Made by a program: the position numbers and the translations under genes. This document shows, one piece after another, positions 50,385-60,116 of a stretch of DNA of 64,000 nt. Below the pieces are notes generated by a model, which was not told where the DNA came from, did no database searches, and was given only the letters and a program-made list of their open reading frames with translations. The first letter of the stretch is position 1. The number at the start of each line of letters is the position of its first letter. This stretch comes from Runella aurantiaca (lineage in GTDB: Bacteria > Bacteroidota > Bacteroidia > Cytophagales > Spirosomataceae): contig NZ_QPIW01000002.1 in NCBI RefSeq assembly GCF_003339505.1, positions 1 to 64,000 on the forward strand. The letters are read 5' to 3'.

Positions 50385-50954
50385 ATGCTTAATATTGTAC
50401 TTTTTGGCCCTCCGGGTGCGGGCAAAGGCACCCAAGCTGCAAAACTCATCGAAAAATATCAGTTGGTTCACATCTCAACCGGCGATTTGTTTCGGATGCA
50501 CATCAAAGAACAAACCGAGTTGGGAAAACGCGTAAAAGACCTGCTTGACAACGGGATTTTGGTGCCAGATTCGGTCACGATTGATATGTTGGAAGAAGAA
50601 GTTCAAAAAAATCCCGACGCGAAGGGCATTATTTTTGATGGTTTTCCGCGTACGGTGCCCCAAGCTGAGGCCTTGGATGCTTTTTTGACGTCAAAAAACA
50701 GCGATATCAAAGCGGTACTCCAGTTGGATGTGGATGAGGCAGAACTTAAACGCCGCATTGCCGAGCGCAAAAAAGTGAGCGGCCGTGCCGATGACGACGA
50801 AGATAAATTGGTCAAAAGAATTGACGAATATTTTAACAAAACCGTCCATGTATTGCCGTATTATCAAGCGCAAGGCAAGTTGACCGTGGTAAATGGAATT
50901 GGTGAAATCGAGGATATTTTTAATAATTTGTGTTCGGCCATCGATACCGAATAA
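50385..50954 (+). CDS. adk: Adenylate kinase
   Basis: A 189-residue kinase interconverting 2 ADP with ATP and AMP. P-loop GPPGAGKGTQA (8-18), AMP-binding HISTGDLFR and FDGFPRTVPQAEAL, and the arginine segment RRIAERKKVSGRADD. The lid is the short form, without the Cys4 zinc site. It is monocistronic, with its own promoter and a downstream hairpin terminator. Confidence 0.96.
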   Translation: MLNIVLFGPPGAGKGTQAAKLIEKYQLVHISTGDLFRMHIKEQTELGKRVKDLLDNGILVPDSVTIDMLEEEVQKNPDAKGIIFDGFPRTVPQAEALDAFLTSKNSDIKAVLQLDVDEAELKRRIAERKKVSGRADDDEDKLVKRIDEYFNKTVHVLPYYQAQGKLTVVNGIGEIEDIFNNLCSAIDTE

Positions 50955-51006
50955 TAATTTTAGGGGTCAATACACATAGACTCTGCCGTTTCTTTCCCAA
51001 ATTTGT

Positions 51007-51050
51007 AACTCGTGTGGCTGTGCCGGGAGGCATTCCATACGAGTTTTTTT
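51007..51050 (+). terminator. Intrinsic terminator after adk
   Basis: AACTCGTGTGG (51007-51017) pairs with CCATACGAGTT (51035-51045), one G-U wobble; inside, TGCC (51021-51024) and GGCA (51029-51032) add a second stem. The right arm runs into TTTTTTT. Confidence 0.85.
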
Positions 51051-51166
51051 GTTGTAAAATAAGCAATCAAAGAATCATTGTTGTCTATTAGGAGTTAGTT
51101 AGTAGTAAGTACTAAATTCACTAAAAGATAATTTTTCCGATATCGTCGGAAAATAAACACGTCAAA

Positions 51167-52159
51167 ATGGCAAGTTCAAACTTTATAGATTACGTTAAAA
51201 TCAGTTGCCGCTCGGGAGCGGGGGGAGCCGGCTCACGACATTTCAGAAGAGAAAAATTCGTTGATAAAGGAGGGCCAGACGGTGGCGATGGAGGCCGGGG
51301 CGGACACGTGATTCTGAAGGCAAATTCTCAGCACTGGACCCTACTCCATTTGAAGTATAAAAGACATATCCGGGCCGAAAACGGAGAGGCTGGAAGCGGA
51401 GCCCGTTGCAACGGAAAGCAAGGAGAAGACGTCATAGTAGAAGTACCGCTCGGTACCATCGCCAAAAACCCCGAAACGGGGGAGATTTTAGCGGAAGTAA
51501 CCGAGGACGGACAGGAAGTGATTTTGCTCAAAGGCGGTCGGGGCGGATTGGGAAACCACCATTTCAAAACCGCCACCAACCAAACGCCAGAGCACTTTCA
51601 GCCGGGAGATCCGTCGCAGGAGGAATGGATTGTGTTGGAATTGAAACTGTTGGCGGATGTAGGTTTGGTAGGATTTCCGAACGCTGGAAAATCAACGTTG
51701 CTTTCAACGGTATCGGCGGCGCGACCTGAGATTGCCGATTATCCATTTACAACTTTGGTCCCAAATTTGGGGGTGGTAGGATACCGGGATTATAAGTCGT
51801 TTGTAATGGCCGATATTCCAGGGATTATTGAAGGAGCATCGCAGGGTAAAGGATTGGGGTTGAGGTTTTTGAGGCATATTGAGCGAAACTCTATTTTGTT
51901 GTTTATGGTCCCCGCAACCAGCGAAAATATCGGTGACGAATATAGAACTTTGTTGAATGAGTTGGAATTGTATGATCCTGCCTTAGTAGAGAAAGAACGA
52001 TTGTTGGCCATTACAAAAGGTGACTTGATTGACGACGAGACAAAAAAAGAAATGATGAAAACGGTTCCTGGCGATATTCCATACGTGCTTATATCGTCAG
52101 TGACCCAAGAAGGAATCAGTGAATTGAAAGATTTAATCTGGAAAACTTTAAATCCTTAG
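51167..52159 (+). CDS. obg: Obg-family GTPase (ribosome assembly/stress)
   Basis: A 330-residue GTPase. The glycine-rich Obg fold covers 1-158 ([24 protein letters not shown] core [27 protein letters not shown]). The G domain has [11 protein letters not shown] (G1), the [10 protein letters not shown] region (G3) and TKGD in place of the usual NKxD (G4), then SSVTQEG (G5). Obg acts in late 50S ribosome assembly and stress signalling. The C-terminal OCT domain is absent, as in many Bacteroidota. It stands alone here, without rplU/rpmA. Confidence 0.96.
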   Translation: MASSNFIDYVKISCRSGAGGAGSRHFRREKFVDKGGPDGGDGGRGGHVILKANSQHWTLLHLKYKRHIRAENGEAGSGARCNGKQGEDVIVEVPLGTIAKNPETGEILAEVTEDGQEVILLKGGRGGLGNHHFKTATNQTPEHFQPGDPSQEEWIVLELKLLADVGLVGFPNAGKSTLLSTVSAARPEIADYPFTTLVPNLGVVGYRDYKSFVMADIPGIIEGASQGKGLGLRFLRHIERNSILLFMVPATSENIGDEYRTLLNELELYDPALVEKERLLAITKGDLIDDETKKEMMKTVPGDIPYVLISSVTQEGISELKDLIWKTLNP

Positions 52160-52274
52160 GCAGTTGTGCCGTTAAAAAGCACGTAATAAATATAAATTGA
52201 GGCTCTAAAGGATTGAAAAGTTAGTGGCGTTTAAGTAAGTTTAGAAAGTATATATTCCACCAAATACTGAACAA

Positions 52275-55200
52275 ATGAAATTGAACTTTTACCTGAGGAG
52301 CCTCTGGCAAAGCTTTGCGTGTATTTTATTTCCTTTGACCATTTTCGCACAGATAAACATCACATTTCCTACCAGTCGAATCGTATTTCAACGTGACAAT
52401 TTTGGGAACGGTACTATCCACGTCACTGGTCAATATTCCCAGAGTATTGACCGGGTTGAGGTTAGGGTTGTACCCATGAGTCCCGGACAAGGGGAGCAAA
52501 CGGATTGGCGACTTCTTAAAGACAACCCGCAGGGTGGATTTTACTCTGGTACTATTCAAGTACGGGGAGGCTGGTACGAACTTCAGGTCAGAGGCGTGGT
52601 AAATGGCAATGTCATTAGTACGGCCGAATTACAACGTGTGGGAGTGGGGGAAGTGTTTTTAGTGGCGGGCCAATCCAACGCGCAGGGATTTTTTAATTAT
52701 GGTGCCCCTGGCCCAGGAGATGATCGTGTCAACTGTGTTAATTATCGAAATAACGATAATCAAAATAACTCTTTTCCTAAGCCTGATTTTGTTCGAATGA
52801 GCGACAATGGGAATGTGGGCCCCCGAGGGCTTTCTTCGTGGTGCTGGGGACGTTTGGGAGACATGATTGCCAATCGTCTCAATGTACCTGTGTTGTTTTA
52901 TAATGCCGCATGGGAAGGAACCGCCTCCAAAAACTGGAGTGAAACCGTGGATGGTGGCACTACCAATAGTATCTACATCAATGATACTTATCCGGGAGGG
53001 CAACCGTACGGGAATTTGAGGATGTCACTCAATTATTACGCGAGTGTTACTGGAATCAGAGCGGTACTTTGGCACCAAGGTGAGGCAGATAACCTGCTCA
53101 ACAATTCAGCTGGGACGTACGAATCCAACCTACGCAGAATCATTGAAAAATCCCGACAACATTTTGGTAAAAACGTAGGATGGGTTATTTCGAGGGTATC
53201 TTATTATAACGCAAAAGGAAACAATCAGGAGATTATTAATGGTCAAAATCAGGTCGTTTTGGGTGGAAATTCTGTGTACTTCGGACCTTCTACCGATAAT
53301 ATTCAAACCCCCCGTCCTGACGGTTTCCATTTTCAAAACGGGGGTTTGTCGGATTTGGCTGGTGCCTGGAATTCAGCCTTGGACGATAATTTCTTCAATT
53401 CTTGTTTTCCTCAAACAGGAACATTTCCGAGCTTTTCGGTTAGCTGTGCTGGTGGAAATCAGTTGAATATCAACGTTCAAGGGCCTTTTTCATCAGTTCA
53501 ATGGAATAACGGGGCCAATGGCTCATCGGTCAACTTTGGGCCTGGGAATTATCAAGCCACCGTACGAGATGGTGCGGGGAATGTCTATTATACTCCAAAT
53601 ATCAACGTTCCGAATGATTTGCAAAGCGCTCCAATTGCTATTTCAGTAGACGGCAAATTGCCACTTTGCCAAGGCAGTACTGTGGGGCTTATTTCGAGTG
53701 GGGCGACAGGAAATCAGTGGAATACGGGTTCAACGAATCAACGTATAGAAGTATCGGCTTCGGGGACTTATTCTGTTTCTACCCAAAACTTATACGGTTG
53801 CAAAGGCTCCGCGAGCATCAATGTTACGTCTTTTTCGTCTCCTTTGCCCTCGAAGCCAACCATCGCAGCGTCTGGGTCTCTTACTTTTTGTCAGGGTGAG
53901 TCGGTTAATCTTACGGCTACCTCGGCCGCAGAATATCGCTGGTCTACAGGCGACAGAGGACAGGTCGTAACGGCTCGCAGCAGTGGTATATACGAGGTTC
54001 GTGTGCTAGATGACAAAGGCTGTACTTCTGAGCCAACAAGCGTGAGTGTACAGGTCAATGCGCCACCTGCTGCTCCTACCATTAGTGCTTCGGGAAACAC
54101 GTCATTTTGCCAAGGAGGACGCGTAACGCTATCTTCCAATTATGAATCTGGCAATATTTGGAGTTCAGGCCAACAAGCAAAAAACATTGAAGTAACAACC
54201 TCAGGGACCTATAATGTGCGCTTTCGGGATGCCAATGGCTGCGACGGAATATCGAATAATATTACAGTAACGGTCAATCCGTTGCCATCAGCGCCCATCA
54301 TAACACCCGAAAGACCAGTAGTCTTTTGCGACGGCGACAGCACCATTTTAACTTCGAGCAGTTCGGCGCAGTACAATTGGAACAACGGAGCGCGTAGCCG
54401 TCGTATCAACATTCTAAAAGCGGGTAGTTTCTCATTGACCGTTACCGATGCCAACGGCTGTACCTCGCCAGGTTCGGAAGTGGTTACTGTAAAAGTCAAT
54501 ACCTTGCCCGCTCCACCGACCATCACTGCCGACCGCAATACCACCATTTGTGAAAATGAAGTAGTTACCCTTACATCGTCTGATCAAACAGGATACATTT
54601 GGAGTAATGGACAAAATACAAAAAGTGTGACGGTCAATCTTCCAGGGCGATACTCGGTCAGAACGGTTGACGCCAACAGGTGTCAGTCGCCTTCTTCCAA
54701 CAACATTTCGATAACGGTAAATGCATTGCCCGCTAAACCAATCATTACGGCTCTTGGACCAACCACTTTTTGTCAGGGGGGACAAGTTTCGCTAAGGACC
54801 AATTATAGTACTGGCATTGCGTGGAGTAATTTTCAAAATAGCCAAACAATTACGGCAACTACTGGGGGGAATTATAACGTAAGTTACGTAGATAATAATG
54901 GCTGCCGCTCGGTTTCGGATGCGTTTCCAGTCAGGGTCAATCCTCTACCCGCCGCGCCGACGGTGGTCAATGAACGACCGACCACTTTTTGTGAAACCGA
55001 CAATACAGTGTTGACGATTACGTCGGGAGGTAATATTTTTGAATGGAGCAATGGCGAACGGGGAAGAAGTATCAGGGTGTATAGTGCGGGCAGTATTTCG
55101 GCTACTATTTTTGAGCCTTCTACGGGATGTACCTCTCCCGCATCGGCTCCTATTCGGATTGTGGTTAACCCCAACCCAGGACGGCCTACGATTGCGGTAG

Positions 55201-56102
55201 GAGGACCTACGACCATTTGTGCGGACCAAAATGTAACCTTGACCGCACCCGATGCGAGCGCCTATCAATGGTCCAACAACGCCAATACCAAAAGTGTAGC
55301 TGTTAATTTGGCAGGAAATTATACCTTGATCGTTCGGAATCAATTTGGCTGCCCTTCACCCGCTTCTGAACCCATAAACGTGCGAGTAAATCAGCTCCCT
55401 CCCATTCCATCCATTATTTCAGAAGGGCGTCTTACCTTTTGCGACGGCGATCAGGTAGGACTTCGAGTAGAAACAAATTATGATGTATTGTGGAACACGG
55501 GCGAATCAGGTAAGCGGATTGTTGCCGCTAAATCAGGGAATTATGCGGCCCGCGTCCGGGACGAAATCGGTTGTTTATCCCCGTTTACAGGGCCGACAAG
55601 GGTTGATGTAAAAACCCTTCCGCTGACTCCAGTCATTGAAAAAATAGGAGTTTATACACTCCAAGTTTCCAATCCAACTGCTTCTGCGGTATATGCGTGG
55701 AAATCTGGTAGCCAAACTTTGGGGGAGATAAAATCAGTGATAAGGGTAAATCAATCAGGAATGTTTACCGTGACCGCATCTGTGCAACACAGCTCAACAT
55801 TGACGTGCGTTTCAAAGACGTCTTCTGTGTTTGATTTTATTCTGGAGGCCGATAATAATGGCATAGCAGTGTATCCAAATCCTTCGTTGGATGGAAAAGT
55901 AATAGTCGAAACCCAGGAGATTCTCAAAAATGCCACCTTAATTGTGTACGATTTGATGGGAAGGCCGATACAAATCATCAATGTGCCGTCTTTTGATAAT
56001 CAAAAGCTATTTGATTTTAGCGCTTTGCCAGTAGGTGTTTATGTAATACACGTTGAAAGTCAAGGTTTTAGGAGAAATAAAAAACTGATAATTGTTCAAT
56101 AA
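52275..56102 (+). CDS. Giant secreted SGNH esterase with nine Ig-like repeats and T9SS tail
   Basis: A 1275-residue protein with a signal peptide at 1-25 (TIFAQ). After an N-terminal Ig-like domain (about 28-125) comes a sialate-O-acetylesterase-like SGNH hydrolase (about 126-375) with nucleophile S134 in GQSN, the WHQGEADN block (E270) and D349/H352 in DGFH. Then about 385-450 is a linking beta domain, and nine repeats of about 73-75 residues run to about 1130, each with FCxGxxVxL and WSNG blocks and two cysteines. The last 80 residues are a T9SS type A sorting domain (IAVYPNP, VYDLMGRP, ALPVGVYVIHV). The esterase probably removes acetyl groups from an extracellular glycan. Its TAA overlaps the ATG of aroE by one base. 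Confidence 0.9.
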   Translation: MKLNFYLRSLWQSFACILFPLTIFAQINITFPTSRIVFQRDNFGNGTIHVTGQYSQSIDRVEVRVVPMSPGQGEQTDWRLLKDNPQGGFYSGTIQVRGGWYELQVRGVVNGNVISTAELQRVGVGEVFLVAGQSNAQGFFNYGAPGPGDDRVNCVNYRNNDNQNNSFPKPDFVRMSDNGNVGPRGLSSWCWGRLGDMIANRLNVPVLFYNAAWEGTASKNWSETVDGGTTNSIYINDTYPGGQPYGNLRMSLNYYASVTGIRAVLWHQGEADNLLNNSAGTYESNLRRIIEKSRQHFGKNVGWVISRVSYYNAKGNNQEIINGQNQVVLGGNSVYFGPSTDNIQTPRPDGFHFQNGGLSDLAGAWNSALDDNFFNSCFPQTGTFPSFSVSCAGGNQLNINVQGPFSSVQWNNGANGSSVNFGPGNYQATVRDGAGNVYYTPNINVPNDLQSAPIAISVDGKLPLCQGSTVGLISSGATGNQWNTGSTNQRIEVSASGTYSVSTQNLYGCKGSASINVTSFSSPLPSKPTIAASGSLTFCQGESVNLTATSAAEYRWSTGDRGQVVTARSSGIYEVRVLDDKGCTSEPTSVSVQVNAPPAAPTISASGNTSFCQGGRVTLSSNYESGNIWSSGQQAKNIEVTTSGTYNVRFRDANGCDGISNNITVTVNPLPSAPIITPERPVVFCDGDSTILTSSSSAQYNWNNGARSRRINILKAGSFSLTVTDANGCTSPGSEVVTVKVNTLPAPPTITADRNTTICENEVVTLTSSDQTGYIWSNGQNTKSVTVNLPGRYSVRTVDANRCQSPSSNNISITVNALPAKPIITALGPTTFCQGGQVSLRTNYSTGIAWSNFQNSQTITATTGGNYNVSYVDNNGCRSVSDAFPVRVNPLPAAPTVVNERPTTFCETDNTVLTITSGGNIFEWSNGERGRSIRVYSAGSISATIFEPSTGCTSPASAPIRIVVNPNPGRPTIAVGGPTTICADQNVTLTAPDASAYQWSNNANTKSVAVNLAGNYTLIVRNQFGCPSPASEPINVRVNQLPPIPSIISEGRLTFCDGDQVGLRVETNYDVLWNTGESGKRIVAAKSGNYAARVRDEIGCLSPFTGPTRVDVKTLPLTPVIEKIGVYTLQVSNPTASAVYAWKSGSQTLGEIKSVIRVNQSGMFTVTASVQHSSTLTCVSKTSSVFDFILEADNNGIAVYPNPSLDGKVIVETQEILKNATLIVYDLMGRPIQIINVPSFDNQKLFDFSALPVGVYVIHVESQGFRRNKKLIIVQ

Positions 56103-56860
56103 TGAGAGTATTTGGTTTGATTGGGTATCCATTGACCCATTCTTTTTCTAAAAAATATTTTACGGAAAAATTTGAAAAAGAAGGGATTGAAAACAGCCGT
56201 TATGAGCTACTTGAGCTCTCCGATTATCATAATTTTCCTGAATTGATTAAGGCAAATCCTGGCTTGTCGGGGTTGAATGTAACCATCCCGCATAAGCAAA
56301 ATATCATCCCTTTTTTGGATGAACTCGACGCGGCCTCGGCGGCGCGAATCGGTGCGGTCAATACGATTAAATTCCTTCCTGATGGCAAATTAAAAGGCTA
56401 TAATACTGATTATTATGGATTCCGAATTTCGTTGGAACAATGGCTGGAGAGTTTAAAAATCGTTCCCAATCAATTGAAATCCTTGGTGTTGGGCAATGGC
56501 GGGGCGGCAAAAGCCGTCTTGGCCGCGCTGAAAGACCTCCAGATTGAGTACACCATTGTTTCCCGACAACCAGAACATCAGTCTGCCGCCATTTCTTACC
56601 ATGATTTAACAGCGGATGTCATTGCTCAACACTTGCTGATTATCAATACCTCTCCCGTAGGCACCTATCCCAAGACTGAGGAATGCCCCGCTATTCCGTA
56701 TGACCTGCTGGGGGCAAATCATTTACTGTACGACTTAGTATACAATCCAGCCGAAACGCTTTTCCTGAAAAAAGGCAAAGAGCAGGGGGCCCAAATTCAT
56801 AACGGTCTGCCAATGCTTCAATTACAGGCTGAAAAAGCCTGGGAAATCTGGAATAGCTAA
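56102..56860 (+). CDS. aroE: Shikimate dehydrogenase
   Basis: A 252-residue NADPH-dependent enzyme of the aromatic amino-acid pathway, reducing 3-dehydroshikimate. The substrate site shows PLTHSFSKKYF, NVTIPHKQNI (catalytic K) and NTDYYGF; the NADP motif is GNGGAAKA. The ATG overlaps the previous gene's stop by one base (TAATG), so its translation depends on the giant esterase transcript unless an internal promoter exists. The pairing is functionally unexpected. Confidence 0.94.
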   Translation: MRVFGLIGYPLTHSFSKKYFTEKFEKEGIENSRYELLELSDYHNFPELIKANPGLSGLNVTIPHKQNIIPFLDELDAASAARIGAVNTIKFLPDGKLKGYNTDYYGFRISLEQWLESLKIVPNQLKSLVLGNGGAAKAVLAALKDLQIEYTIVSRQPEHQSAAISYHDLTADVIAQHLLIINTSPVGTYPKTEECPAIPYDLLGANHLLYDLVYNPAETLFLKKGKEQGAQIHNGLPMLQLQAEKAWEIWNS

Positions 56861-56876
56861 AAAAACTAGAAACACT

Positions 56877-57668
56877 ATGCTTCGTCGTCGAGAATTTCTC
56901 CAACTTTCGGTTGGATTACTGGCTTTTGGATGCCAAAAACCTGCGGCCAAATCCGCCAAAAATCTACGTTTTGCCGTGGCGTCTGACGGGCATTATGGGC
57001 AGCCCAAAACGAATTTTAAGCTTTACCACGAAAATATTATCAAGAATCTGCAAAAAGAACATGCCGAAAGGCGGCTCGATTTTGTGGTTTTTAACGGAGA
57101 TTTATTTCACGACAACGTAGCGTTTTTGCCCGACGTAAAGAAAGTTTTTGAGAGCCTTGGGCTTCCTTATTACGTGACCCGCGGCAACCACGATCACGTA
57201 ACACCCGAGCAATGGCGCGCTACTTGGGGCTACGACCTCAATCATGCGGTTGAAATAGGGAAAAACGCCATCATTCTGGCCGACACGTCCAACATAAAAG
57301 GCGAATACCTTTGCCCCGATATTCCGTGGATAGACAAGCAGTTGGCGGGGTTTGCCAAGAAGGAAAATGTGTTTTTGTTTATGCATATTCCCGCTAAAAT
57401 GTGGTCTGAACACGGCACTGAATGCCCCGAATTAGAAAAAATGCTTGGAAAATACCCCAACTTGAAAGCCATGTTTCACGGGCACGACCATGCCATTGAT
57501 ATGGGAAAAACCACTTCAAAACCCGCGTTTTTTGATGGTCATTATGGCGGAAATTGGGGCGTATCCTACCGTGGCTACCGAATTGTGGAGACGCAGGCCG
57601 ACAATAAATGCTACACGTACCAGTTCAATCCAGAGGCCCAAATCAAAGTAAATGAGCAGGTATTTTGA
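56877..57668 (+). CDS. Calcineurin-type metallophosphoesterase, exported
   Basis: A 263-residue phosphoesterase. The N-terminus RRREFLQLSVGLLAFGC combines an arginine pair and a lipobox ending at C19, suggesting a Tat-exported lipoprotein. The metal-site motifs are in order: DGHYG (35-39), NGDLFH, GNHDH, a later H in FMHIPA and FHGHDH. Likely acts on phosphate esters at the cell surface or in the periplasm. It follows aroE by 16 bases and is probably in the same transcript. The substrate is not predictable. Confidence 0.9.
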   Translation: MLRRREFLQLSVGLLAFGCQKPAAKSAKNLRFAVASDGHYGQPKTNFKLYHENIIKNLQKEHAERRLDFVVFNGDLFHDNVAFLPDVKKVFESLGLPYYVTRGNHDHVTPEQWRATWGYDLNHAVEIGKNAIILADTSNIKGEYLCPDIPWIDKQLAGFAKKENVFLFMHIPAKMWSEHGTECPELEKMLGKYPNLKAMFHGHDHAIDMGKTTSKPAFFDGHYGGNWGVSYRGYRIVETQADNKCYTYQFNPEAQIKVNEQVF

Positions 57669-57710
57669 GGAAAGGTTGAAACAAAGCAGAAATGTAGCGT
57701 GTTATATATA

Positions 57711-57754
57711 CGTTCGTTGTAATTTTGCAACGAAACGATTCTTTTCAACGAACG
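57711..57754 (+). promoter_or_regulatory. Overlapping inverted repeats with a -7 element before ispH
   Basis: CGTTCGTTG (57711-57719) can pair with CAACGAACG (57746-57754) over 9 bases, or its part TTCGTTG with CAACGAA (57728-57734) over 7. TAATTTTG (57720-57727), a match to the -7 element, sits between the first two arms. The arms could be operator half-sites or, if transcribed, alternative hairpins. Confidence 0.5.
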
Positions 57755-57774
57755 CGTAATTCTGCTCCAACAGC

Positions 57775-59001
57775 ATGAAGACCTTCCACATACCTGATTT
57801 TTACCGTAGTCGAATTATTACGCCCATCAAAGAGCTGCGTCGAAAAAACGATAAGCTTAAACGCGATTTTTCGCCAACGGTGCTTGATTTTGGCCCCGTA
57901 AAGTTTCTGATTGCACGGCACTTTGGGTTTTGTTATGGTGTCGAAAATGCCATCGAAATTGCTTACAAAGCGATTGCTGATAATCCAGGCAAGCGTATTT
58001 TTTTGTTGAGTGAAATGATTCACAATCCCGACGTAAATCGGGACTTATTAGAAAGAGGGGTTAGGTTTTTGATGGAAACCACTGGGCGGCAGATTATCCC
58101 GTGGGAAGAACTACGCCCCGAAGATATTGTGATTGTGCCGGCATTTGGAACCACCGTCGAAATCCAAAATCGGTTGAGACTGTTGGGAATAGATGCTTAC
58201 CAATACGACACTACCTGCCCCTTTGTAGAAAAAGTGTGGAATCGGGCCACCCAAATTGGTCAGAAAAACTATACCATCGTTGTCCACGGAAAACCACTGC
58301 ACGAAGAAACCCGGGCGACGTTTTCGCACAGCAAAGAAAATGCCCCAACAGTGGTGCTTAAAAACCTGAAACAGGCCGAACGATTGGCGCGATACATTAC
58401 GGGAGAGGGGTCGAAAGAAGATTTTTTCGAAGAATTTAGGGGGCAATATTCGGTAGGGTTTGATCCCGAGCAGGATTTGCAACGCATAGGTGTGGTTAAT
58501 CAAACCACGATGTTGGCCTCTGATACACAGGGTATTGCCGATTACCTAAAAGGGGTAATGATACAGCACTACCAACTGGCACCTCAGCAAGTGGAAGAGC
58601 ATTTTGCCAACACCCGTGACACGCTCTGCTACGCAACCAATGATAACCAAGACGCAACCTACGCTTTACTGCAACACGAAGCCGATTTTGTACTGGTGGC
58701 GGGTGGTTACAACAGCTCCAATACGTCGCACATTGTAGAATTGTGCGAACAAAAACAGCCGACCTACTTTATTGAATCAGAAAATAAAATACTCAGTAAC
58801 GCCCTCATTAAGCACTATAATCTCCATAAAAAAAAGGAGGAAGTGACCGAAAATTTTATCCCTCAAAAGGAGCAAGTTACGGTGATGCTTACCTGCGGCG
58901 CTTCGTGTCCTGATGCGATTATCGAAGGAGTTTTAACTAGAATAGTGTCGTTCTTTCCCGAAGCAAAGCCCATCGAAGAGGTGCTGCAAAAGTTGGGATA
59001 G
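57775..59001 (+). CDS. ispH: 4-hydroxy-3-methylbut-2-enyl diphosphate reductase
   Basis: A 408-residue [4Fe-4S] enzyme that makes IPP and DMAPP in the last step of the MEP isoprenoid pathway. The three cluster cysteines are C53 (HFGFCYGVENA), C148 (DTTCPFVEKVW) and C285 (TLCYATNDNQDA). The C-terminal TCGASCPDAIIEGVL block is typical. This is the long form of IspH (about 90 residues more than the E. coli enzyme, as in cyanobacteria and Bacteroidota). A potential operator region precedes it. Confidence 0.95.
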   Translation: MKTFHIPDFYRSRIITPIKELRRKNDKLKRDFSPTVLDFGPVKFLIARHFGFCYGVENAIEIAYKAIADNPGKRIFLLSEMIHNPDVNRDLLERGVRFLMETTGRQIIPWEELRPEDIVIVPAFGTTVEIQNRLRLLGIDAYQYDTTCPFVEKVWNRATQIGQKNYTIVVHGKPLHEETRATFSHSKENAPTVVLKNLKQAERLARYITGEGSKEDFFEEFRGQYSVGFDPEQDLQRIGVVNQTTMLASDTQGIADYLKGVMIQHYQLAPQQVEEHFANTRDTLCYATNDNQDATYALLQHEADFVLVAGGYNSSNTSHIVELCEQKQPTYFIESENKILSNALIKHYNLHKKKEEVTENFIPQKEQVTVMLTCGASCPDAIIEGVLTRIVSFFPEAKPIEEVLQKLG

Positions 59002-59041
59002 ACGGGCGTTTTTCGTTCGTCAAAGCACATTAAGAACAAAA

Positions 59042-59062
59042 TGGAGGTAAAAAACACCTCCA
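59042..59062. terminator. Short hairpin between ispH and fcl
   Basis: TGGAGGT (59042-59048) and ACCTCCA (59056-59062) pair perfectly with loop AAAAAAC. It is one of two successive hairpins in the space between converging genes. Confidence 0.5.
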
Positions 59063-59079
59063 CGATAAAAGATATAAAC

Positions 59080-59112
59080 AAAATTGCCCCGCTTTTCTGG
59101 CGGGGCAATTTT
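59080..59112. terminator. Strong bidirectional terminator between ispH and fcl
   Basis: AAAATTGCCCCGC (59080-59092) and its exact complement (59100-59112) form a 13-base stem with loop TTTTCTG, with A/T tails on both sides. It serves ispH rightward and fcl leftward. Confidence 0.88.
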
Positions 59113-59113
59113 G

Positions 59114-60055
59114 CTATACAGCGTATTCTTCGACTTTGGATAAGAAATCCTGATACGTAATTCGGATTCCTTCTTCGAGGTCGTATTTATGTTTCCAACC
59201 CATACTGTGCAATCGGCCCACATCCATGAGTTTGCGGGGTGTGCCGTCGGGTTTGTCGGTATTCCAGTGCAATGCACCTTCATAGCCTACGGTTTCTTTG
59301 ATAAGCTCGGCGAGGTTTTTGATGGTAATATCTTCACCTACACCGATGTTTACAAACTGTTCACCATCGTAGGTTTTCATCAGGTAGACGCAGGCGTCGG
59401 CCAAATCATCGGCGTGTAAAAACTCCCGAAGCGGTGAGCCTGTTCCCCACAATTCAACGAAAGGCTTACCTTCTACCTTGGCTTCGTGAAACTTCCGAAT
59501 CATGGCAGGCAGCACGTGCGAGTTGTTGAGGTCGTAGTTGTCGTTGGGCCCGTAGAGGTTTGTTGGCATGGCCGAAATAAAATTACAGCCGTACTGTTTG
59601 CGATAACTCTCGCACATCTTGATGCCCGTAATCTTCGCGATGGCGTAGGGCTCATTGGTGTATTCAAGCGGCCCAGTCAACAAGTAATCCTCTTTGAGGG
59701 GTTGGGGAGCCATTTTAGGATAAATACACGACGAACCCAAAAACATCAGTTTTTTCACCCCAGTAAGGTATGAATTGTGGATGATGTTATTTTGAATCTG
59801 TAAATTATCGTACAAAAACTCAGCACGATAGACGTTGTTGGCCATGATGCCACCTACCTTTGCCGCCGCCAAAAAGACGTAGTCGGGGCGTTCGGTCTCG
59901 AAAAATTCACTTACAGCTTGTTGATTACGCAAATCCAGTTCACGTGAGGTGCGAACTACTATATTTTCATAACGTTCGGCTTGCAAGCGTCGTACAAGCG
60001 CCGAGCCCACCATTCCTCGGTGACCGGCAACATATATTTTAGCAGTGCTCTCCAT
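59114..60055 (-). CDS. fcl: GDP-L-fucose synthase
   Basis: A 313-residue SDR-type epimerase/reductase that makes GDP-L-fucose from GDP-4-keto-6-deoxymannose for cell-surface glycans. The NADP motif is [11 protein letters not shown] (10-20), with catalytic S108 (GSSCIYP), Y137 and K141 (YAIAK). The [12 protein letters not shown] block is typical of Fcl. The preceding enzyme, GDP-mannose dehydratase (gmd), is not in the window. It faces ispH over a strong terminator. Confidence 0.95.
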   Translation of the reverse strand: MESTAKIYVAGHRGMVGSALVRRLQAERYENIVVRTSRELDLRNQQAVSEFFETERPDYVFLAAAKVGGIMANNVYRAEFLYDNLQIQNNIIHNSYLTGVKKLMFLGSSCIYPKMAPQPLKEDYLLTGPLEYTNEPYAIAKITGIKMCESYRKQYGCNFISAMPTNLYGPNDNYDLNNSHVLPAMIRKFHEAKVEGKPFVELWGTGSPLREFLHADDLADACVYLMKTYDGEQFVNIGVGEDITIKNLAELIKETVGYEGALHWNTDKPDGTPRKLMDVGRLHSMGWKHKYDLEEGIRITYQDFLSKVEEYAV

Positions 60056-60116
60056 TCCACAAAGTTAAACCATTTTGGTAAAAAACAGAGGTGATTGCCT
60101 AAAAAATGACATCCGT

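Noticed and set aside
53640-55640. Regular DNA periodicity of about 220 bases, at first reminiscent of an array of repeats
   Set aside because: It is the coding sequence of nine Ig-like protein repeats in one frame; there are no identical repeats with unique spacers as in CRISPR.
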